Shown one piece after another: positions 1-8,209 of a DNA stretch of 51,475 nt. Source of the stretch: Bathymodiolus brooksi thiotrophic gill symbiont (lineage in GTDB: Bacteria; Pseudomonadota; Gammaproteobacteria; PS1; Pseudothioglobaceae); contig NZ_CAHJWD020000245.1 of the NCBI RefSeq assembly GCF_903642095.1, positions 1 through 51,475 of the forward strand, read 5' to 3'. Every line of letters begins with the position of its first letter. Position 1 is the first letter of the stretch. The translations under genes were made by a program, and so were the position numbers. The notes beneath the pieces are model-generated. The model did not search any database, was not told where the DNA came from, and saw only the letters and a program-made list of their open reading frames with translations.

Positions 1-347
1 CTAATATCAAAAGCAAGTGTCAGCACATTTTGTATATTGTTGATTATTAAATCAGTGCTATTTTGTTCTTGGTAAAAACGCTTTATTAAAGCAATTGCAC
101 TATAAACTTGTAAGGCTTTAGCTTGCCCAATGCCTTTAACTGTTAATAAATCATCAATAGTGATATTGAGAAAATCCTTATTAAATTTGGTGATAATAGT
201 TTTGGCTAGGGTTTGGACATTGATACCTTTAATACCGCTACCAAGTAAGATGGCTAGAAGGTCTGTTTTAGATAAGGCATTAGCACCTTTTTTGAGTAAT
301 TTCTCTCTAGGGCGGTCAACTTTAGGAATGTCTTTTATTTTTGGCAT
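1..347 (-). CDS. radC: RadC family protein (JAB/MPN), N-terminal part, cut by window edge
   Basis: Reading the minus strand from an ATG at 347 gives an open frame of 115 codons that runs off the window start. It begins MPKIKDIPKVDRPREKLL and carries LLAILLGSGIKG and a helix-hairpin-helix segment (TVKGIGQAKALQVYSAI), the hallmark N-terminal half of the RadC/UPF0758 family. The C-terminal JAB (MPN) metalloprotease-like domain would lie outside the window. RadC was once called a DNA repair protein, but its real function is unclear. It starts 10 bases after the stop of lpdA on the same strand, so it may be the last gene of an aceF-lpdA-radC transcript. Confidence 0.88.
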   Translation of the reverse strand, partial: MPKIKDIPKVDRPREKLLKKGANALSKTDLLAILLGSGIKGINVQTLAKTIITKFNKDFLNITIDDLLTVKGIGQAKALQVYSAIALIKRFYQEQNSTDLIINNIQNVLTLAFDI

Positions 348-357
348 GGGTTTAAAA

Positions 358-1761
358 TTACTTTTTCTTTGGTGGGAGTAGGTCGGTAATCGTGCCTTCT
401 GCCATTTCAACGGCAAAGGCGGTGGTTTCGCTGAGGGTTGGGTGGGCGTGGATGGTGAGGGCGATGTCGGACATATCGCAGCCCATTTCGATGGCGAGGG
501 TGGGTTCGGCGATGAGTTCGCCGGCGTTGGTGCCGCAGATGCCCATGCCTAATAGGCGGTGTGTGTGTTTGTCGAATAGGGCTTTTGATATGCCTTCAGA
601 TCTGCCGATGCTTAGGCTTCTGCCGGATGCTGCCCAGGGGAATTTGCCGACTTCGTATTCGATGCCTGCGGTTTTTAATTCTTTTTCGGTTTTTCCTGTC
701 CATGCGACTTCTGGGTCGGTGTAGGCGACTGATGGGATGGTGAGTGCGTCAAAGCCTGATTTGTGTCCGCAGATGACTTCGGCGGCAACTTTGGCTTCGT
801 GGACTGCTTTGTGGGCGAGCATGGGTTGTCCGACAATGTCGCCGATGGCGTAGATGTTGGGGATGTTGGTTTTCATTTGTTTATCGACTTTAATAAAACC
901 CCAATCGTCAACTTTTACTGCTGCTTTTTTGCAGTCAATGAGTTTGCCGTTAGGTGAGCGGCCGATTGAGACTAGGACTTTGTCAAAAATATCAAATTTG
1001 GGGGCATTTTTGCCCTTAAAGTCTACTTTAATGCCGTCATTTTGTGCGTCCATACTGGTTATTTCGGTGCTTAGGAAAATGTTGGCGTATTGTTTTTTAA
1101 TGCGTTTAAACAGGGGGTTAACAATATCTTTGTCTGCTGTTTCGATGAGTTGCTCTGAGCGTTCAACAATGGTGATTTCACTGCCTAGTGCTGCATATAC
1201 GGTTGCCATTTCTAAGCCAATGATGCCACCGCCAACAATGAGTAGGCGTTTTGGTATATTGTCTAAATCTAGTGCATCGGTTGAATCCATAACGCGCGGG
1301 TCGTCGAATGGGAAGGTTGGGATTTTGGTAACGCGAGAACCTGCGGCAATAATACATTGCTCAAATTCTATAATTTCATTTGAGTCGTCAATTTTGACTT
1401 GGGTATTAGAGATGAATTTGGCGTATCCAGTAATGATTTGCACGCCTCTTGCTTTGGCTAAGGCTTTGATGCCATTTGTTAGCTTGCTAACGATGTTGTC
1501 TTTATTTTGTCGCACGCCATCGATATCAATCTTTGGTGTTTGGAAAGTTACGCCAAGATGTTGTGCTTCTGCGGCTTCGTTGATGATTTCTGCGGTGTGT
1601 AATAGGGCTTTTGAAGGGATACAACCTACATTTAGGCACACGCCACCTAGGCTTTCATAGCGTTCAATAAGAACGACTTTTTTACCTAAATCGGCTGCAC
1701 GAAAGGCGGCGGTATAGCCACCAGGGCCAGAGCCGATGACAATAACTTGTGTTTTAATCAT
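358..1761 (-). CDS. lpdA: Dihydrolipoamide dehydrogenase (E3)
   Basis: 467-residue FAD flavoprotein that reoxidises dihydrolipoyl groups of 2-oxoacid dehydrogenase complexes with NAD+. The N-terminal FAD motif GSGPGG is at about residues 10-15. The redox-active pair is C42 and C47 in GGVCLNVGCIPSK. A second Rossmann motif (VGGGIIGLE) for NAD is near residue 176, and the C-terminal His-Pro/Glu catalytic pair (HAHPTLSE) is near 440-445. There is no N-terminal lipoyl domain, unlike some pdh-operon E3 proteins. It overlaps the end of aceF by 8 bases, so the two are almost certainly co-transcribed and co-translated. Its C-terminal third (about 400-860) is clearly richer in G+C than the rest of the gene; see findings. 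Confidence 0.97.
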   Translation of the reverse strand: MIKTQVIVIGSGPGGYTAAFRAADLGKKVVLIERYESLGGVCLNVGCIPSKALLHTAEIINEAAEAQHLGVTFQTPKIDIDGVRQNKDNIVSKLTNGIKALAKARGVQIITGYAKFISNTQVKIDDSNEIIEFEQCIIAAGSRVTKIPTFPFDDPRVMDSTDALDLDNIPKRLLIVGGGIIGLEMATVYAALGSEITIVERSEQLIETADKDIVNPLFKRIKKQYANIFLSTEITSMDAQNDGIKVDFKGKNAPKFDIFDKVLVSIGRSPNGKLIDCKKAAVKVDDWGFIKVDKQMKTNIPNIYAIGDIVGQPMLAHKAVHEAKVAAEVICGHKSGFDALTIPSVAYTDPEVAWTGKTEKELKTAGIEYEVGKFPWAASGRSLSIGRSEGISKALFDKHTHRLLGMGICGTNAGELIAEPTLAIEMGCDMSDIALTIHAHPTLSETTAFAVEMAEGTITDLLPPKKK

Positions 1762-3289
1762 AATTTGCCTCGCTTAAAATGTTGTTGAGTTCTGCCATAA
1801 AGCGACCACCTTGTGCACCGTCAATAACTCGATGGTCGTAAGATAAGGCCAATGGTAAGGTTAATGCTGGAATAAATGCTTCACCGTTCCAAACGGGTTT
1901 ATTAAAGGAACGGGACACGCCTAAAATGGCAACTTCTGGTGCATTGACGATGGGTGTGAATTGTGTGCCACCGATACCGCCGAGGCTGGAGATGGTAAAG
2001 CCTGCACCTTGCATATCTTTGGGGCTGAGTTTGCCATCGCGTGCTTTGGCGGAGGTTTGTGCTAATTCTGTGGCAAGTTCGATTAAGGATTTTTGTTCAA
2101 CATCACGAATAACTGGCACGACTAAGCCGTTTGGTGTATCCATGGCGATACCGAGATTAAAGTATTTTTTAATGATGAGATTTTCGCTAGATTTGTCTAA
2201 CGAGGCGTTAAATCGTGGGTGATTTTTTAATGCTTTAATCACGCCTTTCATGATAAAAACTAGGGGGGTGAGTTTAATGCCGTTGGCTTTTTGTGCTTGT
2301 CGGTAGGTTTCCATTTTGTCAATATTAACTTCGTCAAATTGGGTTACATGTGGGATGTTGAGCCAGCAGGCGGTTAGGTGTTTGCCTGAGAGTTTGTTGA
2401 TTCTTGATAGGGCGACAGTTTCGGTTTCACCAAATTTGGAGAAATCAATTACAGGGGTTTTGGGTAGCGCATTACCTGTGCCACCTGAGGTGATGATTTG
2501 CTTGACATAGCCTTTAAGGTCGGTGTCTGTTACTCTGTTTTTTTGCCCTGTGCCAGTAACATTGGATAAATTAACCCCCAATTCACGCGCCAGTTTTCGA
2601 ATAGATGGGGAAGCGTGAGAGTTTCCTTTGGGTGTTGTTGATACTGATTGGTCTAAGATTTGTGGTGCTGGTGTGATTGCTGTGGTTGTTCTGGGTGTTG
2701 TAGAGGTTGCTGCAGGTGTTGCAATGGGTGCGGGTTCTTCTTTTTTGGGTGTGTCAATGCCTGTGCTTTCAATATTAAGAATTAAATCACCCAGTTTGAT
2801 TTTGTCGCCTAATGAAACGCTAATATCGATGACTTTGCCGGCAAGAGGTGTTGGAATTTCCATAGAGGCTTTGTCGCTTTCGAGGGTGATGATGCTGTCG
2901 TCTTCGGACAACTCATCACCTGTATTAACCAGCACTTCAATTACTTCAACTTCGTCAAAATCGCCAATGTCTGGCACAACAACGGGGACGATTTGTGGCT
3001 TAGAATGTTGGGTTTCAGCGTTTTGGTCGGCGTTTTGAGTGTCGTCATTTTCGCTTTTGATGCTTAAAATAATATCGTCTTGTTTGATTTTGTCGCCTAG
3101 TGTTACTTTTATCTCAGTAACAATACCAGCAAAAGGTGTTGGGATTTCCATAGAGGCTTTGTCACTTTCTAGGGTAACAATGCTGTCATCTACTTGTATT
3201 TCATCGCCAATACTTACTAAAATTTCAATAACTTCAACTTCGTCAAAATCGCCAATATCGGGTAATTGTATGTTTTTAATTTCAGACAT
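1754..3289 (-). CDS. aceF: Dihydrolipoamide acetyltransferase E2 of pyruvate dehydrogenase, two lipoyl domains
   Basis: 511 residues in the standard E2 order. Lipoyl domain 1 spans about 1-80 with lipoylated K44 in ESDKASMEIP. Lipoyl domain 2 spans about 102-176 with K140 in the same motif. A linker rich in Pro, Thr and Ala follows (180-222), then the peripheral subunit-binding domain (226-262, ASPSIRKLARELG) and the catalytic acyltransferase core. The core has the active-site HRVIDG (H486, D490) near the C-terminus. The two near-identical lipoyl domains fit a pyruvate dehydrogenase E2 better than a one-lipoyl 2-oxoglutarate E2. No E1 (aceE) gene is next to it: the upstream neighbour is a divergent ABC transporter. 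Confidence 0.95.
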   Translation of the reverse strand: MSEIKNIQLPDIGDFDEVEVIEILVSIGDEIQVDDSIVTLESDKASMEIPTPFAGIVTEIKVTLGDKIKQDDIILSIKSENDDTQNADQNAETQHSKPQIVPVVVPDIGDFDEVEVIEVLVNTGDELSEDDSIITLESDKASMEIPTPLAGKVIDISVSLGDKIKLGDLILNIESTGIDTPKKEEPAPIATPAATSTTPRTTTAITPAPQILDQSVSTTPKGNSHASPSIRKLARELGVNLSNVTGTGQKNRVTDTDLKGYVKQIITSGGTGNALPKTPVIDFSKFGETETVALSRINKLSGKHLTACWLNIPHVTQFDEVNIDKMETYRQAQKANGIKLTPLVFIMKGVIKALKNHPRFNASLDKSSENLIIKKYFNLGIAMDTPNGLVVPVIRDVEQKSLIELATELAQTSAKARDGKLSPKDMQGAGFTISSLGGIGGTQFTPIVNAPEVAILGVSRSFNKPVWNGEAFIPALTLPLALSYDHRVIDGAQGGRFMAELNNILSEANYD

Positions 3290-3356
3290 AGGATATAAAA
3301 TTATATTGCATTTAAAAGTGGGTAATTATCGCATAAAAAGTGGATAATATTCATCT

Positions 3357-4271
3357 ATGCCAATTGCACTTACAATCAAATCTCTTATTAAAACTTATGC
3401 CAATGATTTTCACGCCCTAAAAGGCATTGATTTATCGGTAGAGGAAGGGGATTTTTTCGCCTTATTGGGTAGTAATGGTGCAGGAAAAACTACGATGATT
3501 GGTATTGTTTGCGGATTGCTGGAAAAAACCACGGGTGAAGTGAATGTGTTAGGTTTGGATCAGGCTAATAATGCTTATGAGATTAAGCGTTTGATTGGAT
3601 TAATGCCACAAGAGTTTAATTTTAATATGTTTGAACCTATTGAAGAAATTTTAATCAATCAAGCGGGTTATCATGGTATTAATCGAACTTGTGCCAAGGC
3701 GTATGCTGAAGTTTTGCTAAAACGCATGGAACTTTGGGACAAGCGTTCTGATATGGCTAAATCCTTATCAGGCGGTATGAAAAGGCGTTTAATGTTGGCA
3801 AGAGCGCTTATTCATAAACCTAAAATTTTAATTTTAGATGAGCCTAGTGCGGGTGTTGATGTGGAAATTCGTCGTTCAATGTGGACATTTTTAAAGGAGT
3901 TAAATGCAGAGGGCGTGACTATTATTCTTACCACGCATTATTTAGAAGAGGCGGAGTCTTTGTGTCGCAATATTGCCATTGTGGATAAGGGGAAAGTGAT
4001 TGAGCAAACCAGTATGAAGCAATTACTTGCTAGGGTTTCGCAACAAACTTTGATTTTAGAAAGCAGTGAAAAATTACCAGAAATTCCTACTACGCTAGGA
4101 TTTTTACTTACAAAACTGGACGATTATTTATTAGAAGTGGTGTTAGAATCTGACATAAATATTACGCAAGTATTGAAAATTCTTAGCGAACATAACATTA
4201 ATATTAATCATGTTAGAAATGCACAAAACCGTTTAGAAACTTTATTTTTAAATTTGACTTCAGGTAAATAA
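3357..4271 (+). CDS. yadG: ABC exporter ATP-binding protein, YadG type
   Basis: 304-residue ABC ATPase. It shows Walker A GSNGAGKTT (38-46), the Q-loop region MPQEFNFN (83-90), signature LSGGMKRR (137-144), Walker B ILILDEP (157-163) and the switch histidine in LTTHYLEEAE. The sequence resembles E. coli YadG along its length, including NQAGYHG and RRSMW. The substrate is unknown; the YadGH family belongs to the ABC-2 exporters. It starts 67 bases from the divergent aceF start and is followed after one base by its permease, so the two form a transporter operon. Confidence 0.93.
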   Translation: MPIALTIKSLIKTYANDFHALKGIDLSVEEGDFFALLGSNGAGKTTMIGIVCGLLEKTTGEVNVLGLDQANNAYEIKRLIGLMPQEFNFNMFEPIEEILINQAGYHGINRTCAKAYAEVLLKRMELWDKRSDMAKSLSGGMKRRLMLARALIHKPKILILDEPSAGVDVEIRRSMWTFLKELNAEGVTIILTTHYLEEAESLCRNIAIVDKGKVIEQTSMKQLLARVSQQTLILESSEKLPEIPTTLGFLLTKLDDYLLEVVLESDINITQVLKILSEHNININHVRNAQNRLETLFLNLTSGK

Positions 4272-4272
4272 T

Positions 4273-5031
4273 ATGTGGATTCAATATAAAACTATTGTTA
4301 TTAAGGAAATCTTGCGATTCTCTCGTATTTGGGTGCAAACAATCTTTCCACCTATCATTACCACCTCGCTTTATTTGTTAATTTTTGGTGGTTTGATGGG
4401 GGATCGTATTGGCGATATGCAAGGGGTGGATTATATTCATTTTATTATTCCAGGCATTATATTAATGACGGTGATTCAAAATTCTTATGCTAATACAGTT
4501 GCATCATTTTTTCTGGCAAAATTTAATCACAGTATTGAGGAATTATTGGTTTCTCCTATTTCTTATTGGGTGATTTTATTGGGTTATATCTCTGGTGGTG
4601 TGGTTCGAGGTTTGGTGGTGGGGCTAGGTGTTTTTATTACAATTTCTTTTTTTGTGGATTTGCAAATTTACAGTGTTTTTATTATCTTTATTATCTTTTT
4701 CTTAACCGCTGTGTTGTTTTCTTTGGCAGGATTTATTAACGCCGTATTTGCTCAGTCCTTTGATGATATTTCAATCGTGCCAACTTTTGTATTAATGCCC
4801 ATGATTTATTTGGGTGGATTGTTTTATAGTGTTGAAATTCTGCCAGAGTTTTGGCAGAATATTAGTAGATTTAACCCAATTTATTATATGGTAGATGGTT
4901 TTAGAATGGGATTTTTAGGCAGCTCTACTACTGGTATTGTTGATTCAATACTGGTTTTATTGGTTATGATTATTTTATTAAGTTTGTTGGCTTTTTATTT
5001 GTTAAAAAGAGGTATTAACATCAAGACTTAA
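4273..5031 (+). CDS. yadH: ABC-2 type permease, YadH type
   Basis: 252-residue inner-membrane protein with about six hydrophobic segments and the ABC-2 family signature region. It shares RIWVQT, GDRIGDM, NIEELL-like SIEELLVSP and TFVLMPMIYLGGLFY with E. coli YadH. It pairs with the ATPase just upstream (one-base gap) to form a homodimeric exporter of unknown substrate. Its last 11 bases overlap the end of the convergent plsY gene, leaving no room for a separate terminator. Confidence 0.93.
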   Translation: MWIQYKTIVIKEILRFSRIWVQTIFPPIITTSLYLLIFGGLMGDRIGDMQGVDYIHFIIPGIILMTVIQNSYANTVASFFLAKFNHSIEELLVSPISYWVILLGYISGGVVRGLVVGLGVFITISFFVDLQIYSVFIIFIIFFLTAVLFSLAGFINAVFAQSFDDISIVPTFVLMPMIYLGGLFYSVEILPEFWQNISRFNPIYYMVDGFRMGFLGSSTTGIVDSILVLLVMIILLSLLAFYLLKRGINIKT

Positions 5032-5605
5032 TTCCCTTTTCATTGCCTGATAGCATTCTTTGGATATTGCTTTTATGGGTAAAGAAAATCCAAGTGCAAG
5101 TTAGTGTAATGACATAAGTGGCATTGACATCTTTGTTGCTTAAGAAGTAAAAAATGATAGGCGTTAGTAGGGTGGCAGTTAATGCAGACATTGAAGAGAC
5201 TTTTAACGCTTTAGCGACAAAAATCCAAATAACCATAAAACTTAAACCAACTAAATAATTTGAAGCAAGCAAAGCACCTAAGAAGGTCGCCACGCCTTTG
5301 CCTCCTTTAAAACCAAAGAAAATGGGATACACATGACCTAAGAATGCTGCCAAGGTAACCAGTGTCATGGTTAGCAAATCACTCCCCAAGGTGTATGCAA
5401 TTAATACGGGAATTGCGCCTTTTACCCCATCGCCAATTAAAGTAATGGCAGCGGCTTTTTTTCCACCTATTCTTAGCACATTGGTTGCACCTGGGTTGTT
5501 AGATCCTTGCGTTCTAGGGTCGGGTAGATTGAGCAGTTTGCAGACAATAATGGCAGTTGAAATCGAGCCAATTAAATAAGCAAAAGTAATTAAAGTAGGT
5601 AACAT
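5021..5605 (-). CDS. plsY: Acyl-phosphate:glycerol-3-phosphate acyltransferase PlsY
   Basis: Integral membrane acyltransferase that makes lysophosphatidate from acyl-phosphate and glycerol-3-phosphate, the first step of phospholipid synthesis. The ATG at 5605 (MLPTLITFAYLIGSIS) gives 194 residues, normal for the family. An 18-residue upstream extension is possible but would overlap the divergent folB start region. Family motifs are visible: GSISTAI, RTQGSNNPGATNVLR and GFKGGKGVATFLG, with about five membrane helices. Its start is only 33 bases from the divergent folB start. Confidence 0.95.
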   Translation of the reverse strand: MLPTLITFAYLIGSISTAIIVCKLLNLPDPRTQGSNNPGATNVLRIGGKKAAAITLIGDGVKGAIPVLIAYTLGSDLLTMTLVTLAAFLGHVYPIFFGFKGGKGVATFLGALLASNYLVGLSFMVIWIFVAKALKVSSMSALTATLLTPIIFYFLSNKDVNATYVITLTCTWIFFTHKSNIQRMLSGNEKGIKS

Positions 5606-5638
5606 AGCAAACCTTAGAAAATTTTGATAAATGTTACT

Positions 5639-6016
5639 ATGGATATTGTATTTATTCAAGGGTTAAAAATTGATTGTGTGATTGGTATTTACGATTGGGA
5701 GCGAGAAATCCGCCAAGAAATTACACTAGATATTGAAATGTCTGCCGATATTAAGGCCGCCAGTGAGACCGACCATATTGACCAGACCCTTGATTACAAA
5801 GCTGTTTCTAAACGCCTGATTGATTTTGTTAAAACCAGTGAATTTCAATTGGTAGAAACTTTAGCGGAGAAAATTACACAGATTATTATGCAAGAATTTG
5901 GCGTAGAGAAAGTTAAGTTAACGCTCAATAAAGGTGCAGCAGTAACAGGTACTCAAGGCGTAGGTGTTATTATCGAAAGAGTCAAAACTTTGAATTCCAG
6001 CCTTGGGCAAGAGTAA
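5639..6016 (+). CDS. folB: Dihydroneopterin aldolase
   Basis: 125-residue folate enzyme that converts 7,8-dihydroneopterin to 6-hydroxymethyl-7,8-dihydropterin. The ATG at 5639 is chosen because MDIVFI matches the E. coli FolB N-terminus; an in-frame TTG at 5624 would add five residues. The IGIYDWEREIRQ segment carries the substrate-binding Glu, and the C-terminal KLTLNKGAAVTGTQGVGVIIER carries the catalytic Lys. The product is the substrate of FolK, encoded 4 bases downstream. Confidence 0.95.
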   Translation: MDIVFIQGLKIDCVIGIYDWEREIRQEITLDIEMSADIKAASETDHIDQTLDYKAVSKRLIDFVKTSEFQLVETLAEKITQIIMQEFGVEKVKLTLNKGAAVTGTQGVGVIIERVKTLNSSLGQE

Positions 6017-6020
6017 AAAA

Positions 6021-6509
6021 ATGAGCGAGATACATATTAATATTGGCTCAAATCAAAATCGTAGGCATAATGTTGCTCAGGCGATTGAGGCACTTAAAAT
6101 GAATTTTTTCAATGTGGTGTGTTCTGATATTTTTGAGAGTGCAGCGGTTGGATTTAAGGGGATGGATTTTTACAATATGGGCGTGAATGCAACCACGGAT
6201 TTAAGTATTACCGATGTGTTAAGTGTGTTACATACGATTGAGAACAATCAAGGCAGAGATAGGTCGCAACCGAAATTTTCTTCGCGGAAAATTGACCTAG
6301 ATTTAGTGTTATACGACAAGGTTGTTGATGAGAAAAATAACCTGCCTAGAAATGACATTTTAAAATACAATTTTGTTTTGTTACCACTGGCACAACTTAG
6401 CCCACAGAGTGTTCATCCACTTGAAAATAAAACTTATAAACAATTATCTGCAACTATAAACCAGTTAAAATCGTATAATATTAAAATTTTAAAACGAAGG
6501 AACCTATGA
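6021..6509 (+). CDS. folK: 2-amino-4-hydroxy-6-hydroxymethyldihydropteridine pyrophosphokinase
   Basis: 162-residue HPPK, the step after FolB in folate synthesis, transferring pyrophosphate from ATP to hydroxymethyl-dihydropterin. The ATG at 6021 is preferred over an upstream TTG at 6003 inside folB because [11 protein letters not shown] matches the usual N-terminal start of the family. The family core NQGRDR, then [13 protein letters not shown] (the pair of metal-binding Asp residues), is clear, as is the FVLLPLAQL segment. It lies 4 bases after folB and overlaps the next gene by 4 bases (ATGA). Confidence 0.94.
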   Translation: MSEIHINIGSNQNRRHNVAQAIEALKMNFFNVVCSDIFESAAVGFKGMDFYNMGVNATTDLSITDVLSVLHTIENNQGRDRSQPKFSSRKIDLDLVLYDKVVDEKNNLPRNDILKYNFVLLPLAQLSPQSVHPLENKTYKQLSATINQLKSYNIKILKRRNL

Positions 6510-7132
6510 AAACAATACTATTTACTTTATTTATTACACTCTCTAACTTTGTATTTGCAGTTGCAGTTGATGATTATGACGAAGGTATTGATTATATAGC
6601 ACTTAAAAAACCAGTAGCAACCGTTACAGGCGATAAAGTTGAGGTGCGAGAGTTATTTTGGTATTATTGTTCACATTGTTACAATCTTGAGCCAACACTT
6701 AATGCTTGGGTTAAAAAACTACCTGCTAATGCTCAGTTTATTCGTCAGCCAGCAATGTATTCTAAGAGATGGGCAAATGGTGCAACTTTTTACTTCGTGT
6801 TAGAGGAGTTAAACTTATTAGATAAGTTGCATGGGGAATTGTTTGATGCTATTCATGCAAAGAAAAAGAAGTTTAGGACCAAAGACAGTTTTATTAATTG
6901 GGTTGCTAGCTTTGGTGTAGATAAAGCCAAAGTAGAAAAAGCCTTTGATTCTTTTGGCGTGCGTGTTAAAGCTAATAAAGCTAAATTAAATACTAAAAAA
7001 TACCACCTCAAAGGTGTGCCAGCAATTGTAGTTAATGGTAAATATTGGACCGATTCTAGTCATGCAGGAACCCAGGGAAGAATGTTAAAAGTCGTAGATT
7101 TCCTTATTAAGAAAGAAAGCAAACTTGAATGA
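6506..7132 (+). CDS. dsbA: DsbA-like periplasmic thiol:disulfide oxidoreductase
   Basis: 208 residues with a signal peptide (hydrophobic residues 3-18, likely cleavage after VFA or AVA). The thioredoxin-fold active site is C55-S-H-C58 in [13 protein letters not shown], and the cis-Pro loop [11 protein letters not shown] lies in the C-terminal part with the DsbA helical insert between them. CSHC replaces the CPHC of E. coli DsbA. The expected role is introducing disulfides into periplasmic proteins; no DsbB is present in the window. It sits inside a biosynthetic run (folK before, thiD after, both overlapping), so its placement looks like packing rather than shared function. Confidence 0.9.
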   Translation: MKTILFTLFITLSNFVFAVAVDDYDEGIDYIALKKPVATVTGDKVEVRELFWYYCSHCYNLEPTLNAWVKKLPANAQFIRQPAMYSKRWANGATFYFVLEELNLLDKLHGELFDAIHAKKKKFRTKDSFINWVASFGVDKAKVEKAFDSFGVRVKANKAKLNTKKYHLKGVPAIVVNGKYWTDSSHAGTQGRMLKVVDFLIKKESKLE

Positions 7133-7904
7133 AGCAGTTTTAGTCTTATCAGGGCTTGACCCTTGTGGCGGTGCTGGTATTGCTGCTGATATTGAAACCA
7201 TTAACCAATTTGGGTTAACCCCATTGCCGATTGTAACAACAATGACAGTGCAAAATACTCAATCTGTTGTAGAGGTTCAACCAGTGAATGTTGGGTTAAT
7301 TGCCAAACAATTCCATCATTTGCAAGCAGATATTGCGTTTAAAGTTGTTAAAATTGGGCTACTGTGCTCTAGTGAGCAAATTAGAGTAATTGCTAATTTA
7401 ATGCAAGATAAAACCATTGTGCTTGACCCGATTGTTAAAGCCAGCACCCAAGAAGTTTTACTACAAACCCAAGTAATAAGCACTCTAAAACAAGAGTTAT
7501 TGCCTTTGGTAAAAATCCTAACCCCCAATATGGCAGAATTATTCGCCTTATCCGGTGAAAAAGATGAGCAAAAAGCCATAGAAAAGCTAGCCTGTAAATG
7601 GATATTACTCACCACCACCGATGTATCAGAGTCCAGTATTGAACACCGTCTATATCACCATGCTAAGTTGGTAAAGAGTTATACTTACAACAAATTATCG
7701 GGCAATTACCACGGTTCTGGTTGCACTCTTTCAAGTGCAATCAGTGCTTTGATAGCCTCAGGTGCTAACATTGAAATTGCTTGTAAAAATGCACTAGACT
7801 ATACCTACCAAACTCTATTAAACGCTAAAAATATCGGTAAAACACAGTTTCACCCTAATCGCATACCAGCGAAAAATACACATACCCGCAAAAAATATCA
7901 ATGA
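7125..7904 (+). CDS. thiD: Hydroxymethylpyrimidine/phosphomethylpyrimidine kinase
   Basis: 259-residue ribokinase-fold kinase of thiamine synthesis that phosphorylates HMP and HMP-P. It begins [20 protein letters not shown], the family N-terminal substrate-binding signature (usually DSGGGAG; here DPCGGAG), followed by TTMTVQNTQ. Near the C-terminus [15 protein letters not shown] is the anion-hole and catalytic region. It overlaps the dsbA-like gene by 8 bases, so is likely translated from the same mRNA. No other thiamine gene is nearby. Confidence 0.93.
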   Translation: MNEAVLVLSGLDPCGGAGIAADIETINQFGLTPLPIVTTMTVQNTQSVVEVQPVNVGLIAKQFHHLQADIAFKVVKIGLLCSSEQIRVIANLMQDKTIVLDPIVKASTQEVLLQTQVISTLKQELLPLVKILTPNMAELFALSGEKDEQKAIEKLACKWILLTTTDVSESSIEHRLYHHAKLVKSYTYNKLSGNYHGSGCTLSSAISALIASGANIEIACKNALDYTYQTLLNAKNIGKTQFHPNRIPAKNTHTRKKYQ

Positions 7905-8041
7905 TAGGAAAGTTGGGCATAATACTATATTAAAGGATCTCATTGGATTTTGTTTGTAATACACTTCTATTTACGCTATAATGAATTTTTATTCACATAT
8001 GTAGAATTTTATTTACATCACTTACTTATTATTTATAAGCA
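7905..8041. other. AT-rich intergenic region upstream of the small-ORF pair
   Basis: 137 bases between thiD and the small ORF. Very AT-rich, with several TATAAT/TATTTA-like stretches but no convincing paired -35/-10. No hairpin with a T-run was seen after thiD. It probably carries the promoter for 8042-9878. Confidence 0.3.
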
Positions 8042-8209
8042 ATGAAAATGACATCACTTTTTAATAAAAATTCCGAAAGAAAACTGGTTTCCAGATTGTC
8101 AAAAGGCAGCATAAGCCTACAACACGGTCGCTATCAAACCGCTCAAGACATTACCAAAAAAGTCAAACGCTTGGAACATTATAATTTTAGTAAGAAATAT
8201 GCCGGCTAA
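8042..8209 (+). CDS. Small basic hypothetical protein (55 aa)
   Basis: An ATG at 8042 opens a 55-codon frame beginning MKMTSLFNKNSERKLVSRL and ending FSKKYAG at a TAA at 8207-8209. The product is strongly basic (about a quarter Lys plus Arg), has no signal peptide or membrane segment, and I do not recognise the family. Support: its last 11 bases overlap the start of the next gene (ATG at 8199), the head-to-tail overlap typical of this genome, and its codon use is unremarkable. Shine-Dalgarno sequence is weak. It might instead be the N-terminal half of the next protein separated by a frameshift, since the frames cross exactly in the overlap. Confidence 0.5.
   Translation: MKMTSLFNKNSERKLVSRLSKGSISLQHGRYQTAQDITKKVKRLEHYNFSKKYAG

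Noticed and set aside
854..1660. 268-codon plus-strand open frame inside lpdA
   Set aside because: Antisense shadow of the well-supported lpdA gene; no family features and composition follows from lpdA codons.
2628..3347. Plus-strand open frames of 136 and 102 codons inside aceF
   Set aside because: Mirror the duplicated lipoyl domains on the other strand, hence their mutual similarity; not genes.
5606..5659. 18-residue N-terminal extension of PlsY
   Set aside because: It would overlap the divergent folB start, is not hydrophobic like the family N-terminus, and MLPTLITFAYLIGS is the normal start.
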